Shown here: in pieces, positions 16,535-25,716 of the stretch | How positions within the stretch are numbered: the stretch's first letter is position 1 | Layout of the letters: every line of letters starts with the position of its first letter | Source: Gemmatimonadota bacterium | GTDB lineage: Bacteria; Gemmatimonadota; Gemmatimonadetes; Gemmatimonadales; Gemmatimonadaceae | DNA length: 64,000 bases | Direction: 5' to 3' | Assembly: GCA_023249305.1 (NCBI GenBank) | Contig: JAHFCU010000005.1 | Location: forward strand, 34,274 to 98,273 | Made by a program: the position numbers and the translations under genes | Notes under the pieces: model-generated | What the model was told of the DNA's origin: nothing | Seen by the model: the letters and a program-made list of their open reading frames with translations, nothing else | Database searches by the model: none

Positions 16535-19500
16535 TCAGAAGGTGATTTCGATGCTGCCGGTGAACGTCCGGTAGCGCGGATAGTCGAAGCTGTCGATCCT
16601 GGTCAGGGCGTTAGTGCCCACTTCCGGATCGTAGCCCTTGTACTTGGTGCTCGTGTACAGGTTGCGGCCGATGAGCGCGAGCGACAAACCACGCGCGCCG
16701 AGCGGCTGCAGGTAGCCGAGCATCTTGCCGGTGACGCGGTACCGCAGCGACATCTCGCGCAGCTTGACGAACCCCGCATCCTCCACGAAGTAGTCGGTCG
16801 GATCGGCGGCCGAGTAGAGTGCGATGTAGTACTCGATCGGCTTCTTCAGTTCCTGCTTCCTGCCGGTCTGGTCGACGTCGCGGCTCTTCGCCCACTGGTA
16901 CATGCGTTGGTTGGTTTGGTTGTACGCATCGCCGCCCACTGAAGCATCGATGAGCGTCGAGAACTCGAGGTTCCGCCAGTTCATCGTGCTGGCGACGCCC
17001 CACTTAAAGTCGGGGAGGCCGTTGCCCATCTTGAGCACGGCCGCGCTGCCGGTGGCGTCGCGGCGCAGGATCGGCATGCCCCAGCTGAACGACGACGTGC
17101 CGATGGTCGCGCTGGTCCCCCAGCCACCGGTGGCGACTTCGCCCTCGGTGTACTTCTTCGGGTTGCCGCTGGCGTCGAGGCCCACCCACACGAGCAGTCC
17201 TTCGTCGTTGCGCACGAACTGGTTCGCGCTCGACTGCACATCGGCCGGCAGGTACGCGGTGTCCTTGAGGAATTGGAACCCATACATGTCGTGCAGGCTG
17301 ACGCCCTTGCACCGGAACCCGATAGTCTGCGTCACGAAGCACGAGCGGTCGAACTCGGTGATCTCGTTCCGCGAGCGGTCGAACACCAAGCTCGCCTTCC
17401 ACGAGAAGTTCGGGCGCTTGATCAGCTGCGCCTCGAGCGTCGCCTCGATGGACTTGCCTTCCACCGTGCCGGCGTTCTGCCACTGCTGGCCGTAGCCGTA
17501 GAAGCCGGCGAGCGGCACTTGGATCAGCTGGTCGGTCGTGATGGTTCTGGCGAAGGACAGCTGCACCCCGAAGCGCTGTTTGATGATGGCGTCGATGCCC
17601 AGCTCGGTCTCCGTGGAGTTCTCCGGGCGCAGGTCGTTGTTGCCGAGGTTCTGCTTGGTGACGCCGCCCGCCGAGGTGAACGTGTACGTCTCGTACTGGT
17701 CGGCGAAGTTCGGGCGCCCGCCGGCCGTGCCGCGCGAGGCGCGCAGCTTGAACTCGTTGATTGTCTCCGCCCACGGCCACCAGCGTTCCTGCCCCATGCG
17801 CCACGCACCACTGACTCGGTAGTAGCTGTTCCACCGATTGGCGGCGCCGAACAGCGAACTGCCGTCGCGGCGAATCAGCCCATCGCCGATGTACTTGCCG
17901 GCGTAATCGCCGCCGAGCGTCACGAAGTAGCCGCTCGCCTTGATCGTCTCGACGCTCGACTCGACGAAACGGGTCTTGGCGTTATTGAGGCTGCGCACGC
18001 CCGGCACGGCGAAGTCCTGGCCGTCGGAGGTCGTTAGCTCGTTGGTTTCGCTCTCGAGCAGCACGCGCGCCGTCGAGCGAAGCGTCAGGTCGCCGAACTT
18101 GCGCATCACGTTCGCGCTCGCCTCGGAATTGAGCGTGTTGGTGGTGCCGGAGAACTCGGAGATGTTGCCGATGCCGCCCGTGGCGTATCCCTCCGTCTTC
18201 ACCCCTTGGTCGAGGAAGAAGTTCAGCCGCCGGTCGGAGCGGTCATAGCTGATCGCCGCGTCGAAGCTGAGCCACTCCCGCGGGGTGTAGCGCGCGGAGA
18301 GGCTGCCCTGCGTGCGGGCGCGCTTGCGCTGGCGGTCCTCGGTGGAGAGCACGTAGAGCGGATTCTCCTCGCGCCCTTCGGGGTCCGGCTGGTACAGGTA
18401 CGGCGTGCCGTCCGGATCCGGTGTGAGGAGGTTGGCGTCCGGCGCCTGGTTGATAAGGTCGAAGAAGGTGTCGCCGTACAGCTCCTGCCGATCGGTCTGG
18501 CTGTGGTACGCACTGAAGGAAATCTTCAGCACGTCCAGCGGCGTGTGGTCGAGATTGAACCGGAGGTCCTTCTGGTCGAAGCGCCCCTTGTTCAGCACGA
18601 CGCCGTCCTCGCGCGAGCTGCCGAGCGAGAGGAACCAGTTGGTGCGTGCGCTGGTTTGCGCGATGTTGATTGAGTTCTTGTAGAACTGTCCCGGGTCGAA
18701 GAACAGGTCGACGGGGTCATAGACCTTGTCCGCGTACGCGACGTCCTGGAAGCGCTGCCAGACGGGTCGCGCCACGCGCAGCGCCCGCAGCACCACCTTC
18801 CCCGTGGCGTCTATATACTGGCCGCTCGCGTCCGTCTGATAGTAGTGGTAGCGCGCCCAGCCCATCTTGCCGCCCAGGCTGTTGGAGCCCATCTCGGAGC
18901 GGAGGCTGTAGCGGGTGGCTGCCTCGCCGGTGCCGGTGCCGCGTTTGGTGCGGATCTGGATCACGCCGGACGCCGCGCGCGAGCCGTACAGCGACGCCGC
19001 GGACGCGCCCTTCACCACCTCGATGCTCTCGATGTCCGCGGCGTCGAGGTCGGCGCTCGAACCGCCGAACGCCTGCGACTGAATGACGCCATCCACTACA
19101 ACGAGGGGGGCGTTCCCCTTGTTGATGCTCGTCGGGGCGCGGAGGATGATGTTCGTGCCGCTTCCCGGTTGGCCGAGCGGAACCACCGTGACGCCCGCGA
19201 CCTTGCCCTGAATGGACTCCAGGGCGTTGGTGGACGGCACCGTGAGCTCGGCGATCTCCACCTTGCCGACGGTGAAAGGCACGCGGGTGCCGGACGTCGG
19301 ATCGACGAGGCCGGTCGTGACGACAGCCTGCAGCGTCAGCGCCGCCTCGCGGAGTTTGAGATCGACCGTGGCGACACCGTTTGCCGGCACGTTCACGCCG
19401 CGCACGACGGCGGGCAAGTAGCCGATGCGTCGTGCCTCGACCACCCTGGAGCCCGCGGGCACGTTCAGCACGTTGTACCGACCACGCGCATCGGACACCG

Positions 19501-19708
19501 CTCCGCCGCGCACGCCGACGACGGTGACCTGGACGTCACTGAGCGCACGGCCCGTCGCGGAGTCTGCCACCGTGCCGCTGATGCGGCCTGTACCTTGCGC
19601 GACAGCAGTGCGCGCGGGGGTCAGCAGGGCAAGCGAAGTCGCGAGGCACGCGGCTATCCGTGCGAGCGCCGAGAAGTGCCCACGGATACGGCACGAAAGA
19701 AAAATCAT
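16535..19708 (-). CDS. SusC/RagA-family TonB-dependent receptor
   Basis: Outer-membrane TonB-dependent channel of about 1057 residues. After a signal peptide ending near TAVAQ comes a carboxypeptidase-regulatory-like Ig domain (RISGTVADSATGRALSDVQV), then the plug domain with NALESIQGKVAGV and APLVVVDGVI, and a long beta-barrel ending in aromatic-rich strands (RYRTFTGSIEITF). The ATG at 19708 is chosen because GGAGG lies 5 bases upstream and the signal peptide starts there, whereas the frame is open to 19909. Together with the downstream SusD it forms a substrate-capture and import complex energised by TonB/ExbBD, which are not in this window. Confidence 0.92.
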   Translation of the reverse strand: MIFLSCRIRGHFSALARIAACLATSLALLTPARTAVAQGTGRISGTVADSATGRALSDVQVTVVGVRGGAVSDARGRYNVLNVPAGSRVVEARRIGYLPAVVRGVNVPANGVATVDLKLREAALTLQAVVTTGLVDPTSGTRVPFTVGKVEIAELTVPSTNALESIQGKVAGVTVVPLGQPGSGTNIILRAPTSINKGNAPLVVVDGVIQSQAFGGSSADLDAADIESIEVVKGASAASLYGSRAASGVIQIRTKRGTGTGEAATRYSLRSEMGSNSLGGKMGWARYHYYQTDASGQYIDATGKVVLRALRVARPVWQRFQDVAYADKVYDPVDLFFDPGQFYKNSINIAQTSARTNWFLSLGSSREDGVVLNKGRFDQKDLRFNLDHTPLDVLKISFSAYHSQTDRQELYGDTFFDLINQAPDANLLTPDPDGTPYLYQPDPEGREENPLYVLSTEDRQRKRARTQGSLSARYTPREWLSFDAAISYDRSDRRLNFFLDQGVKTEGYATGGIGNISEFSGTTNTLNSEASANVMRKFGDLTLRSTARVLLESETNELTTSDGQDFAVPGVRSLNNAKTRFVESSVETIKASGYFVTLGGDYAGKYIGDGLIRRDGSSLFGAANRWNSYYRVSGAWRMGQERWWPWAETINEFKLRASRGTAGGRPNFADQYETYTFTSAGGVTKQNLGNNDLRPENSTETELGIDAIIKQRFGVQLSFARTITTDQLIQVPLAGFYGYGQQWQNAGTVEGKSIEATLEAQLIKRPNFSWKASLVFDRSRNEITEFDRSCFVTQTIGFRCKGVSLHDMYGFQFLKDTAYLPADVQSSANQFVRNDEGLLVWVGLDASGNPKKYTEGEVATGGWGTSATIGTSSFSWGMPILRRDATGSAAVLKMGNGLPDFKWGVASTMNWRNLEFSTLIDASVGGDAYNQTNQRMYQWAKSRDVDQTGRKQELKKPIEYYIALYSAADPTDYFVEDAGFVKLREMSLRYRVTGKMLGYLQPLGARGLSLALIGRNLYTSTKYKGYDPEVGTNALTRIDSFDYPRYRTFTGSIEITF

Positions 19709-19917
19709 GATGTCCTCCGACCACGGTTGAAGCCGGGGGGACGGTAGCGAATGTAGCGAACCCTGGAGCGTTCCGAAAGCAAGGGTGTGCAACCGCGCGT
19801 GCGCCACCGGACGCTGGCGAGCACCTTGCGGTCGATGCGGTCCTCGGCGCCCTTGCCCGAGGTGCAGCGCTGGCGAGGATCGTGCAGACCAGCACGAGCA
19901 CGGGGCCAACGCACGAC

Positions 19918-19938
19918 GAGCCCCCTGTTGCCAGGGAG
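19918..19938 (-). terminator. Weak hairpin after the SusD remnant
   Basis: AGCCCCCTG and CAGGGAGC arms with a short loop, about 30 bp past the TAA of the SusD remnant. It looks like a leftover terminator; there is no T-run. Confidence 0.3.
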
Positions 19939-19966
19939 CCCGCCGGACGTGACGCTGTTCTGCTGC

Positions 19967-20428
19967 TTACTGATGCAGGTTCGGGTTGGATGCGTACTCG
20001 TTGTCGCTTATCTGGAGGCATTTGTTGCGCCCGGTCAGGAGGGTGTCGGTTCCTTCTGCGAACCAGCGCCGCATATCCCAAAGCCGCCGCGCCTCGAGCC
20101 AGACGGTCGCGCCGCGCTCGCTCTGCACGAGCGTCCATGCCGCCGCGGTGGTGGTAGGCGCGGTGAGCGGCGCGAGCCCCGTGTACGTGACGCGCGCCTG
20201 ATTGAGGAGCGTCGTCATGCCGGCGATGTCGCCGCCGCGCAGACTCGCTTCCGCCCGGAGCACCAGCAGCTCCTGGCCCACCCCGAGCGGAACCGGGGAA
20301 CTGAGCGCCGTGAGCTTCTGCTGGAAGAAGTTCGTCTTGCCGTCCCGTGCTTTGGCCACGGCGGTGCCGCTCTTGACCGTATCCCACGGCACGCGCGGGT
20401 CTTTGAACACCGTAGCCCAGTACGTGCC
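19967..20428 (-). pseudogene. Truncated SusD/RagB C-terminal remnant
   Basis: About 153 in-frame codons that match only the C-terminal third of a SusD protein. YWATVFKDPRVPWD leads in, followed by VGQELLVLRAEASLRGG (the family's LLRAEA region) and VWLEARRLWDMRRW, a hallmark near the SusD C-terminus, ending ISDNEYASNPNLH and TAA. There is no signal peptide, and an in-frame TGA stands directly before the first matching residue. No plausible N-terminal two thirds exists upstream, where the 37-residue membrane protein gene is reached within 125 bp. It is probably the residue of a deleted second SusCD pair that stood upstream of the intact one. A short expressed fragment from the internal GTG at 20410 cannot be excluded. 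Confidence 0.75.
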
Positions 20429-20552
20429 TCAGACCGTCACTTCCTTTCGCACGTGGCGAATGTCGAGTACGATTCGGCGGGAGGGCTACACGCCGACTCA
20501 CACACTCTAACGTATGAGCCGGGACGAGCGCGGATAAGGGCGCGGCGCGCGG

Positions 20553-20666
20553 TCAACCGAAGAGCTGAATCGCGCGCAGGCCGAGCAGAATAAGCATCGC
20601 GATCAGATACACTCGCAGCACCCACAGCGCGACGCGCACCGTGCGGGTCTGCTCAACGCGCGGCAT
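20553..20666 (-). CDS. 37-residue single-pass membrane protein
   Basis: Small gene that standard length cut-offs would miss. The ATG at 20666 has a GGAGG five bases upstream. The product begins with a short charged segment (MPRVEQTRTVR) followed by one hydrophobic helix of about 20 residues (VALWVLRVYLIAMLILLGL) and a brief tail ending in LFG. It lies 36 bp after the MgtE-N/CBS gene and so probably belongs to the transporter operon above it. It could be a small regulatory or accessory subunit of the Nramp-type carrier, but no family is recognised. The good ribosome binding site, the coherent helix and the operon position are the evidence. Confidence 0.6.
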   Translation of the reverse strand: MPRVEQTRTVRVALWVLRVYLIAMLILLGLRAIQLFG

Positions 20667-20702
20667 CGCGTCCTCCGCGCATCATCCTCACCGGCGCACG
20701 GC

Positions 20703-21968
20703 TCATCGCCGCACATCCTTGTACCCGATCACGCCCAGCAAGTGATCGCTCGCGTCCACGACCGGCAGCATGCGCCAGCTGTACTTCTCGAACATCTCCT
20801 CGACGTCTTGCTCCACCGCCTCGGAGTCCACGGTCACTGCGGGCGACACCATGAGGTCCTCGAGCGTCGCCGTCGGGTTCGCCAGGACCAACTCCCGCAG
20901 ATCCACCACGCCCATGAGCACGTGCTCCGTCTCCGTGACGACGTAGACATACGTCACCATGTCGGCATCGGCCCCTGACGTGCGAATCCGCTCGATCGCC
21001 TCGGCGGCGGTCGTCTGCTTCGGCATGCCGAGGAAGTGCTGAGACACGAGCGTGCCCGCCTTCGCCTCGCTCGTGCCGAGAATGTGGCGCACACGGTCGG
21101 CTTGTTCGCGCGGCACCTGCGCCAGCATCTCATTGCGATCGTCGAGCGAAAGGGCCGAGAGCAGGTCGGCCATTTCGCCGACAGTCATCTCCGACAGGAT
21201 GGACTTGGCGCGGTCGGGCGTCAGGTCTTCGACGATCTGCCGCTGCGCCCGCGGCTCGGTCTCGAGCAGCGTCTCCGCGGCCTTCTCGGCGTCGAGCTCC
21301 GAGAAGATGGCCTCCTGCTCGCGCCCGGAGAGCTCCTCGAGCGCGTCGGCGAGGTCCTCGCTGGGTAGTTCCTTCATTTGTTCGCGGGCGAGCGACAGCG
21401 ACACCTTGTCCACATTCGTCGCATCCTCGATGGACAGCGGCTGCACGTAACTCCACGAGATGCAGCGGTCCTTGCCGAATGCGAGAAAGCCAAGGCCCCA
21501 CTTGCGCAGGAACCCGTTGAGCGAGACATCAACGTGCGCGATGATCATGCGCCCGTGGCTGCTGAGGAGGTGCACGTCGTTCACGAGCTCCACCTTGCGG
21601 CCGTCCATGTCGATGATGGTGCGCCCGATGAGGTGCTCGCTCAGTAGGATCCACCCCGGCTGGTCCACGAACGACGGATACCGGTCGGCCCCGCCGTCAG
21701 GCGGCATCACGACGATCGCCTGCGGATCAATGCGCATCACGCGGTCCCACGGCACGAACTCGTTTGCGAGGCCGCGGCGATGTGCCACCACGAGGCCGAC
21801 CGCCTCGGGGAACGGCTCGGCGAGCCGGAAAACAAGGTCCTCGAGCGTGCAGATCTTAAGGTCGGGACGCGACACGGACACGGCGCGGTCGAGCAGCGCC
21901 GAGAAGAAGTGCAGTTGGTAGTCCGCGCCGCGGGGCGCGTGATCCAGCGAACTGGAGGTGGCGGTCAT
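20703..21968 (-). CDS. Cytosolic MgtE-N / CBS-domain protein with PRC-barrel-like N-terminus
   Basis: 421-residue soluble protein with no membrane helix. The N-terminal ~180 residues contain PRC-barrel-like segments (GRTIIDMDGRKVELVNDVHLL). They are followed by an MgtE N-terminal superhelical domain with repeats LPSEDLADALEELS, AEKAAETLLETEP and MTVGEMADLLSALS, and then a CBS pair (TYVYVVTETEHVLMGVVDLREL and SWRMLPVVDASDHLLGVIGYKD). In MgtE channels these domains sense cytosolic Mg2+; here the channel part is absent and the gene follows an Nramp-type transporter, which it may gate or regulate. The ATG at 21968 has GGGAG 8 bases upstream, preferred over the GTG at 21983. Confidence 0.85.
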   Translation of the reverse strand: MTATSSSLDHAPRGADYQLHFFSALLDRAVSVSRPDLKICTLEDLVFRLAEPFPEAVGLVVAHRRGLANEFVPWDRVMRIDPQAIVVMPPDGGADRYPSFVDQPGWILLSEHLIGRTIIDMDGRKVELVNDVHLLSSHGRMIIAHVDVSLNGFLRKWGLGFLAFGKDRCISWSYVQPLSIEDATNVDKVSLSLAREQMKELPSEDLADALEELSGREQEAIFSELDAEKAAETLLETEPRAQRQIVEDLTPDRAKSILSEMTVGEMADLLSALSLDDRNEMLAQVPREQADRVRHILGTSEAKAGTLVSQHFLGMPKQTTAAEAIERIRTSGADADMVTYVYVVTETEHVLMGVVDLRELVLANPTATLEDLMVSPAVTVDSEAVEQDVEEMFEKYSWRMLPVVDASDHLLGVIGYKDVRR

Positions 21969-21983
21969 GAGGTCAGCTCCCAC

Positions 21984-23315
21984 CTACCTGAAGAGTTCCG
22001 GGAAGATCACCGAGAGCGCGTACGCCGTGGACACGACGAGAACGAGCCCGGTGATGGTCCAATTGGCGACGTTCTGGGTGGGCGTGTTCACGTGCTCGCC
22101 CATGAGCGGTTTGTCGTTGAGCAGCAGGATCAGGAAGACGAGCGCCGAAGGGAGCAGCACCACCGCGACCACCTGCACGAAGATCGTGATCGCGTCCTGT
22201 ACGTGCGTGCTTGCCACCAGCGAGACCACGCCGGCCGTCACGAGCATCGTAAAGTACGCCACGTAGAACCACGGCGCTTCGCGCACGCTCTCATTGAGCG
22301 AGTGGGCCCAGCCGAAGACTTCACCCAATGACCAGCTCGTGGCGAGCGAAATACAGAGTGCGCCCAGCAGGCCCGCGTCGAACAAGCCGACGGCGAACAG
22401 CCCCTTGGCCCACAGCCCCCACTTGCCAGCCATCACTTCGGGCATGCGATTCGCCGTCTCGGCCGCGGACTCGATGACGATCTGGCCGCCGGGATGATGA
22501 TGGAACGCCGCTGCGGTCGCAATGACGATGAACGCGCCGACGCCGCACGTGAGGAGCGCGCCGACAAGCGTGTCGATCTTGCCGTACTTGATGTCCTTGA
22601 TGTCCATCCCCTTGTCCACCACGGCCGACTGCTGGAAGAAGATCTGCCACGGCGTGATGGTGGTGCCGATGTTCGCCATGATGAGCGTGAACACGGCGCT
22701 TGCCCCGAGCATAGGGCCGAAGTTCAGGTTCGGATGGTAAATGCCGCGCGCCACGCTCTCCCAGCCGTCGGCGACATTATGCGTGCGCATCGCCCAGATG
22801 GCGGCGGGGATGTACACCATGTTGAACAGGCAGAAGAACAGCGTGATGCGCTCGAACGTCCAGTAGCGGCCCGTGAAGACGATCGCCATCAGGAGCAGCG
22901 ACACCCCCGTGAACGTGATCCACTCCGGGATGCCGAAGATGCGCGCCGCCTGCGTCATGCCGATGTACTCGGTGACGAGCGTCAGCCAGTTGATGAGTGC
23001 GAGGTTGAAGACGGCGAACCAGCCCCATCCCCTGCCGAATCCATCGAAGATCGCCTCGGCGTGCCCGCGCTTAGTGACGGCGCCGAGCCGCACCGTCATC
23101 TCCTGGATGTAATAGGCCATGGGCACGAGCAGGACGAAGGCCCAGAGCATGTTGAAGCCCGTCTTGGCACCGGTGGACGCGTAGGTGGAGATGCCGCCCG
23201 CGTCGTTATCGGCGACCATCGTGATCACGCCCGGGCCGATGACGGCCAGCAGCATCACCCAGCGCCGCTTCAGGCGCGACAGGCGGTGAATGAGCTTGCT
23301 GATCCAGTAGTTCAC
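21984..23315 (-). CDS. Nramp/SLC11-family divalent metal transporter, non-canonical motifs
   Basis: Inner-membrane carrier of 443 residues with about eleven hydrophobic helices. The Nramp fold is recognisable, but the canonical metal-site motifs differ. TM1 has D-A-G-G at residues 38-41 where classical MntH has D-P-G-N, and TM6 has T-P-W-Q at 221-224 where MntH has M-P-H-N, so the metal-coordinating methionine is lost. That Met favours Mn/Fe over alkaline-earth ions in classical members, so this may be one of the Mg2+-carrying Nramp-related transporters. The linked MgtE-N/CBS sensor supports that. It starts at GTG with GAGG 7 bases upstream, and its stop lies 15 bp before the CBS gene start. 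Confidence 0.85.
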   Translation of the reverse strand: MNYWISKLIHRLSRLKRRWVMLLAVIGPGVITMVADNDAGGISTYASTGAKTGFNMLWAFVLLVPMAYYIQEMTVRLGAVTKRGHAEAIFDGFGRGWGWFAVFNLALINWLTLVTEYIGMTQAARIFGIPEWITFTGVSLLLMAIVFTGRYWTFERITLFFCLFNMVYIPAAIWAMRTHNVADGWESVARGIYHPNLNFGPMLGASAVFTLIMANIGTTITPWQIFFQQSAVVDKGMDIKDIKYGKIDTLVGALLTCGVGAFIVIATAAAFHHHPGGQIVIESAAETANRMPEVMAGKWGLWAKGLFAVGLFDAGLLGALCISLATSWSLGEVFGWAHSLNESVREAPWFYVAYFTMLVTAGVVSLVASTHVQDAITIFVQVVAVVLLPSALVFLILLLNDKPLMGEHVNTPTQNVANWTITGLVLVVSTAYALSVIFPELFR

Positions 23316-23387
23316 GGATGGCCCTCGCAGGACGCGTCACGGTGCTGACTGAGGACCTTCGCCGCCCCCGGCCTGCCTTCTGGGCCA

Positions 23388-23393
23388 ATTATA
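23388..23393 (-). promoter_or_regulatory. Possible -10 element upstream of the Nramp-type gene
   Basis: Perfect TATAAT on the minus strand, 73 bp before the GTG, conspicuous in a GC-rich gap. No convincing -35 sits at 16-18 bp. The 115-bp gap shows no riboswitch-like structure that I can recognise. Confidence 0.4.
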
Positions 23394-23430
23394 GTCGCGG
23401 TTGCTTGAGAGGGAACCCGCGGTGCGCGTG

Positions 23431-24486
<1,056 letters not shown>

Positions 24487-24490
24487 GGCC

Positions 24491-25045
24491 TCAGGGCGCT
24501 TCCTCGTCGAGCAGGCCGCGGACGAGCTTGAGGTTGGCTTCCGAGTTCCACATCGCCGCGCCGATCACGCGCTTTCGAATGACGCCGTCCTTGCCGATCA
24601 AGAACGTCTCGGGGATGCCGCTCGTCTGGTAGTCGCGTTCGATCTTGCCGCTTCCCTCATGCAGGATCTCGAACGTCAGCTTGCGCTCCGCGACGAACGT
24701 GCGGATGGCATCCTCGAAACCGGGATCATCCACGCTCACGGCCACGACGTGCAGACCCTTGGCGCCGAGGGAATCGTACAGCGCCTGGATACTCGGCATC
24801 TCCTGCTTGCACGGGCCGCACCACGTGGCCCACATGTTCAGGAGCACCACCTGGCCGCGATAGTCGGTGATGTTCTTGGTTTTCGGCGTGCCGCTCGCCA
24901 TGGTGGCTGCCTGAAACTCCGGTGCGTGCGAGCCGGGTGCCACAGGAAAGAGGTCGGCGCCAAATGTCCGCACCGCGGCGTAGAGCCCAAGTGCGAGCGC
25001 CGCGCCGACGCTCGCGACAATCGCCCACTGGCGGCGCGCAGTCAC
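24491..25045 (-). CDS. TlpA/ResA-type membrane-anchored thioredoxin
   Basis: 184 residues: a basic N-terminus and one hydrophobic anchor (WAIVASVGAALALGLYA), then a periplasmic thioredoxin fold with the redox motif WCGPC and the typical YRGQVVLLNMWATWCGPC context. A later SGIPETFLIGKDG contains the cis-Pro loop. Such proteins reduce disulfides during cytochrome c maturation or act as peroxiredoxin-like reductants. Its ATG overlaps the rpe stop by 4 bp and its stop is 4 bp from tsaD, placing it in the housekeeping operon. Confidence 0.9.
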   Translation of the reverse strand: MTARRQWAIVASVGAALALGLYAAVRTFGADLFPVAPGSHAPEFQAATMASGTPKTKNITDYRGQVVLLNMWATWCGPCKQEMPSIQALYDSLGAKGLHVVAVSVDDPGFEDAIRTFVAERKLTFEILHEGSGKIERDYQTSGIPETFLIGKDGVIRKRVIGAAMWNSEANLKLVRGLLDEEAP

Positions 25046-25716
25046 GCCGATTCCGCGCAGCGCGCACGCAGCGCGCGAACTTCAGCCGCCGGATCGGCGG
25101 CGCCAAAGACGGCGTTGCCCGCGACAAACGTGTCGGCGCCGGCGCGCCAACAGGCGGCGATGGTCTCGCGCGCGATGCCGCCGTCCACTTCGAGCACGGC
25201 ACGGCTCCGCGCCGCGTCGAGCAGCGCGCGGGCGCGCCGGATCTTGTCGAGCGAGGCGGGAATGAACGCTTGGCCGCCGAAGCCCGGATTCACGGTCATC
25301 ACGAGCAGCAGGTCGAGATCGGCGGCGACTTCGCGCACACCTTCCAACGGCGTGGCGGGATTGAGCGCGACGCCCGCCTGACAGCCGAGCTCCTTGATGA
25401 CAGCGAGCTGCCGGTGCAAGTGCGGCGCGGCTTCAGCGTGAATCGTCAGCACCGACGCGCCGGCCTTGGCGAATGACTCGAGATACTTCTCGGGCTCGAC
25501 GACCATCAAGTGCACGTCGAGCGGTAGTTTCGTCGCGCGAGCGCACGTCTCGATGATCTTCGCGCCGAAGGTGAGGTTCGGCACGAAGACGCCGTCCATC
25601 ACGTCAATGTGCAGCCAGTCAGCGCCGCCGGCCTCGATCATCGCGAGCTGGTCGGTGAGCTTGGCAAAGTCGACGCCCAGCAGGGACGGGGCGATGCGCA
25701 CGGTGGCGGCGCTCAT
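25042..25716 (-). CDS. rpe: Ribulose-phosphate 3-epimerase
   Basis: TIM-barrel enzyme of the pentose phosphate and Calvin pathways, interconverting ribulose 5-phosphate and xylulose 5-phosphate. The family landmarks are IAPSLLGVDFAKL, the metal-binding WLHIDVMDGVFVPNLTFG, LDVHLMV, VMTVNPGFGGQAFI and EVDGGI. Length from the ATG at 25716 is 224 residues, normal for Rpe. This start, which overlaps the rsmB stop (ATGA), is preferred over upstream codons that would add 63 unrelated residues. Cytosolic. Confidence 0.97.
   Translation of the reverse strand: MSAATVRIAPSLLGVDFAKLTDQLAMIEAGGADWLHIDVMDGVFVPNLTFGAKIIETCARATKLPLDVHLMVVEPEKYLESFAKAGASVLTIHAEAAPHLHRQLAVIKELGCQAGVALNPATPLEGVREVAADLDLLLVMTVNPGFGGQAFIPASLDKIRRARALLDAARSRAVLEVDGGIARETIAACWRAGADTFVAGNAVFGAADPAAEVRALRARCAESA

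Noticed and set aside
23316..23430. Mg2+ (M-box) or Mn2+ riboswitch before the Nramp-type gene
   Set aside because: Only 115 bp are available and there is no multi-stem structure I can recognise. An M-box needs more space.
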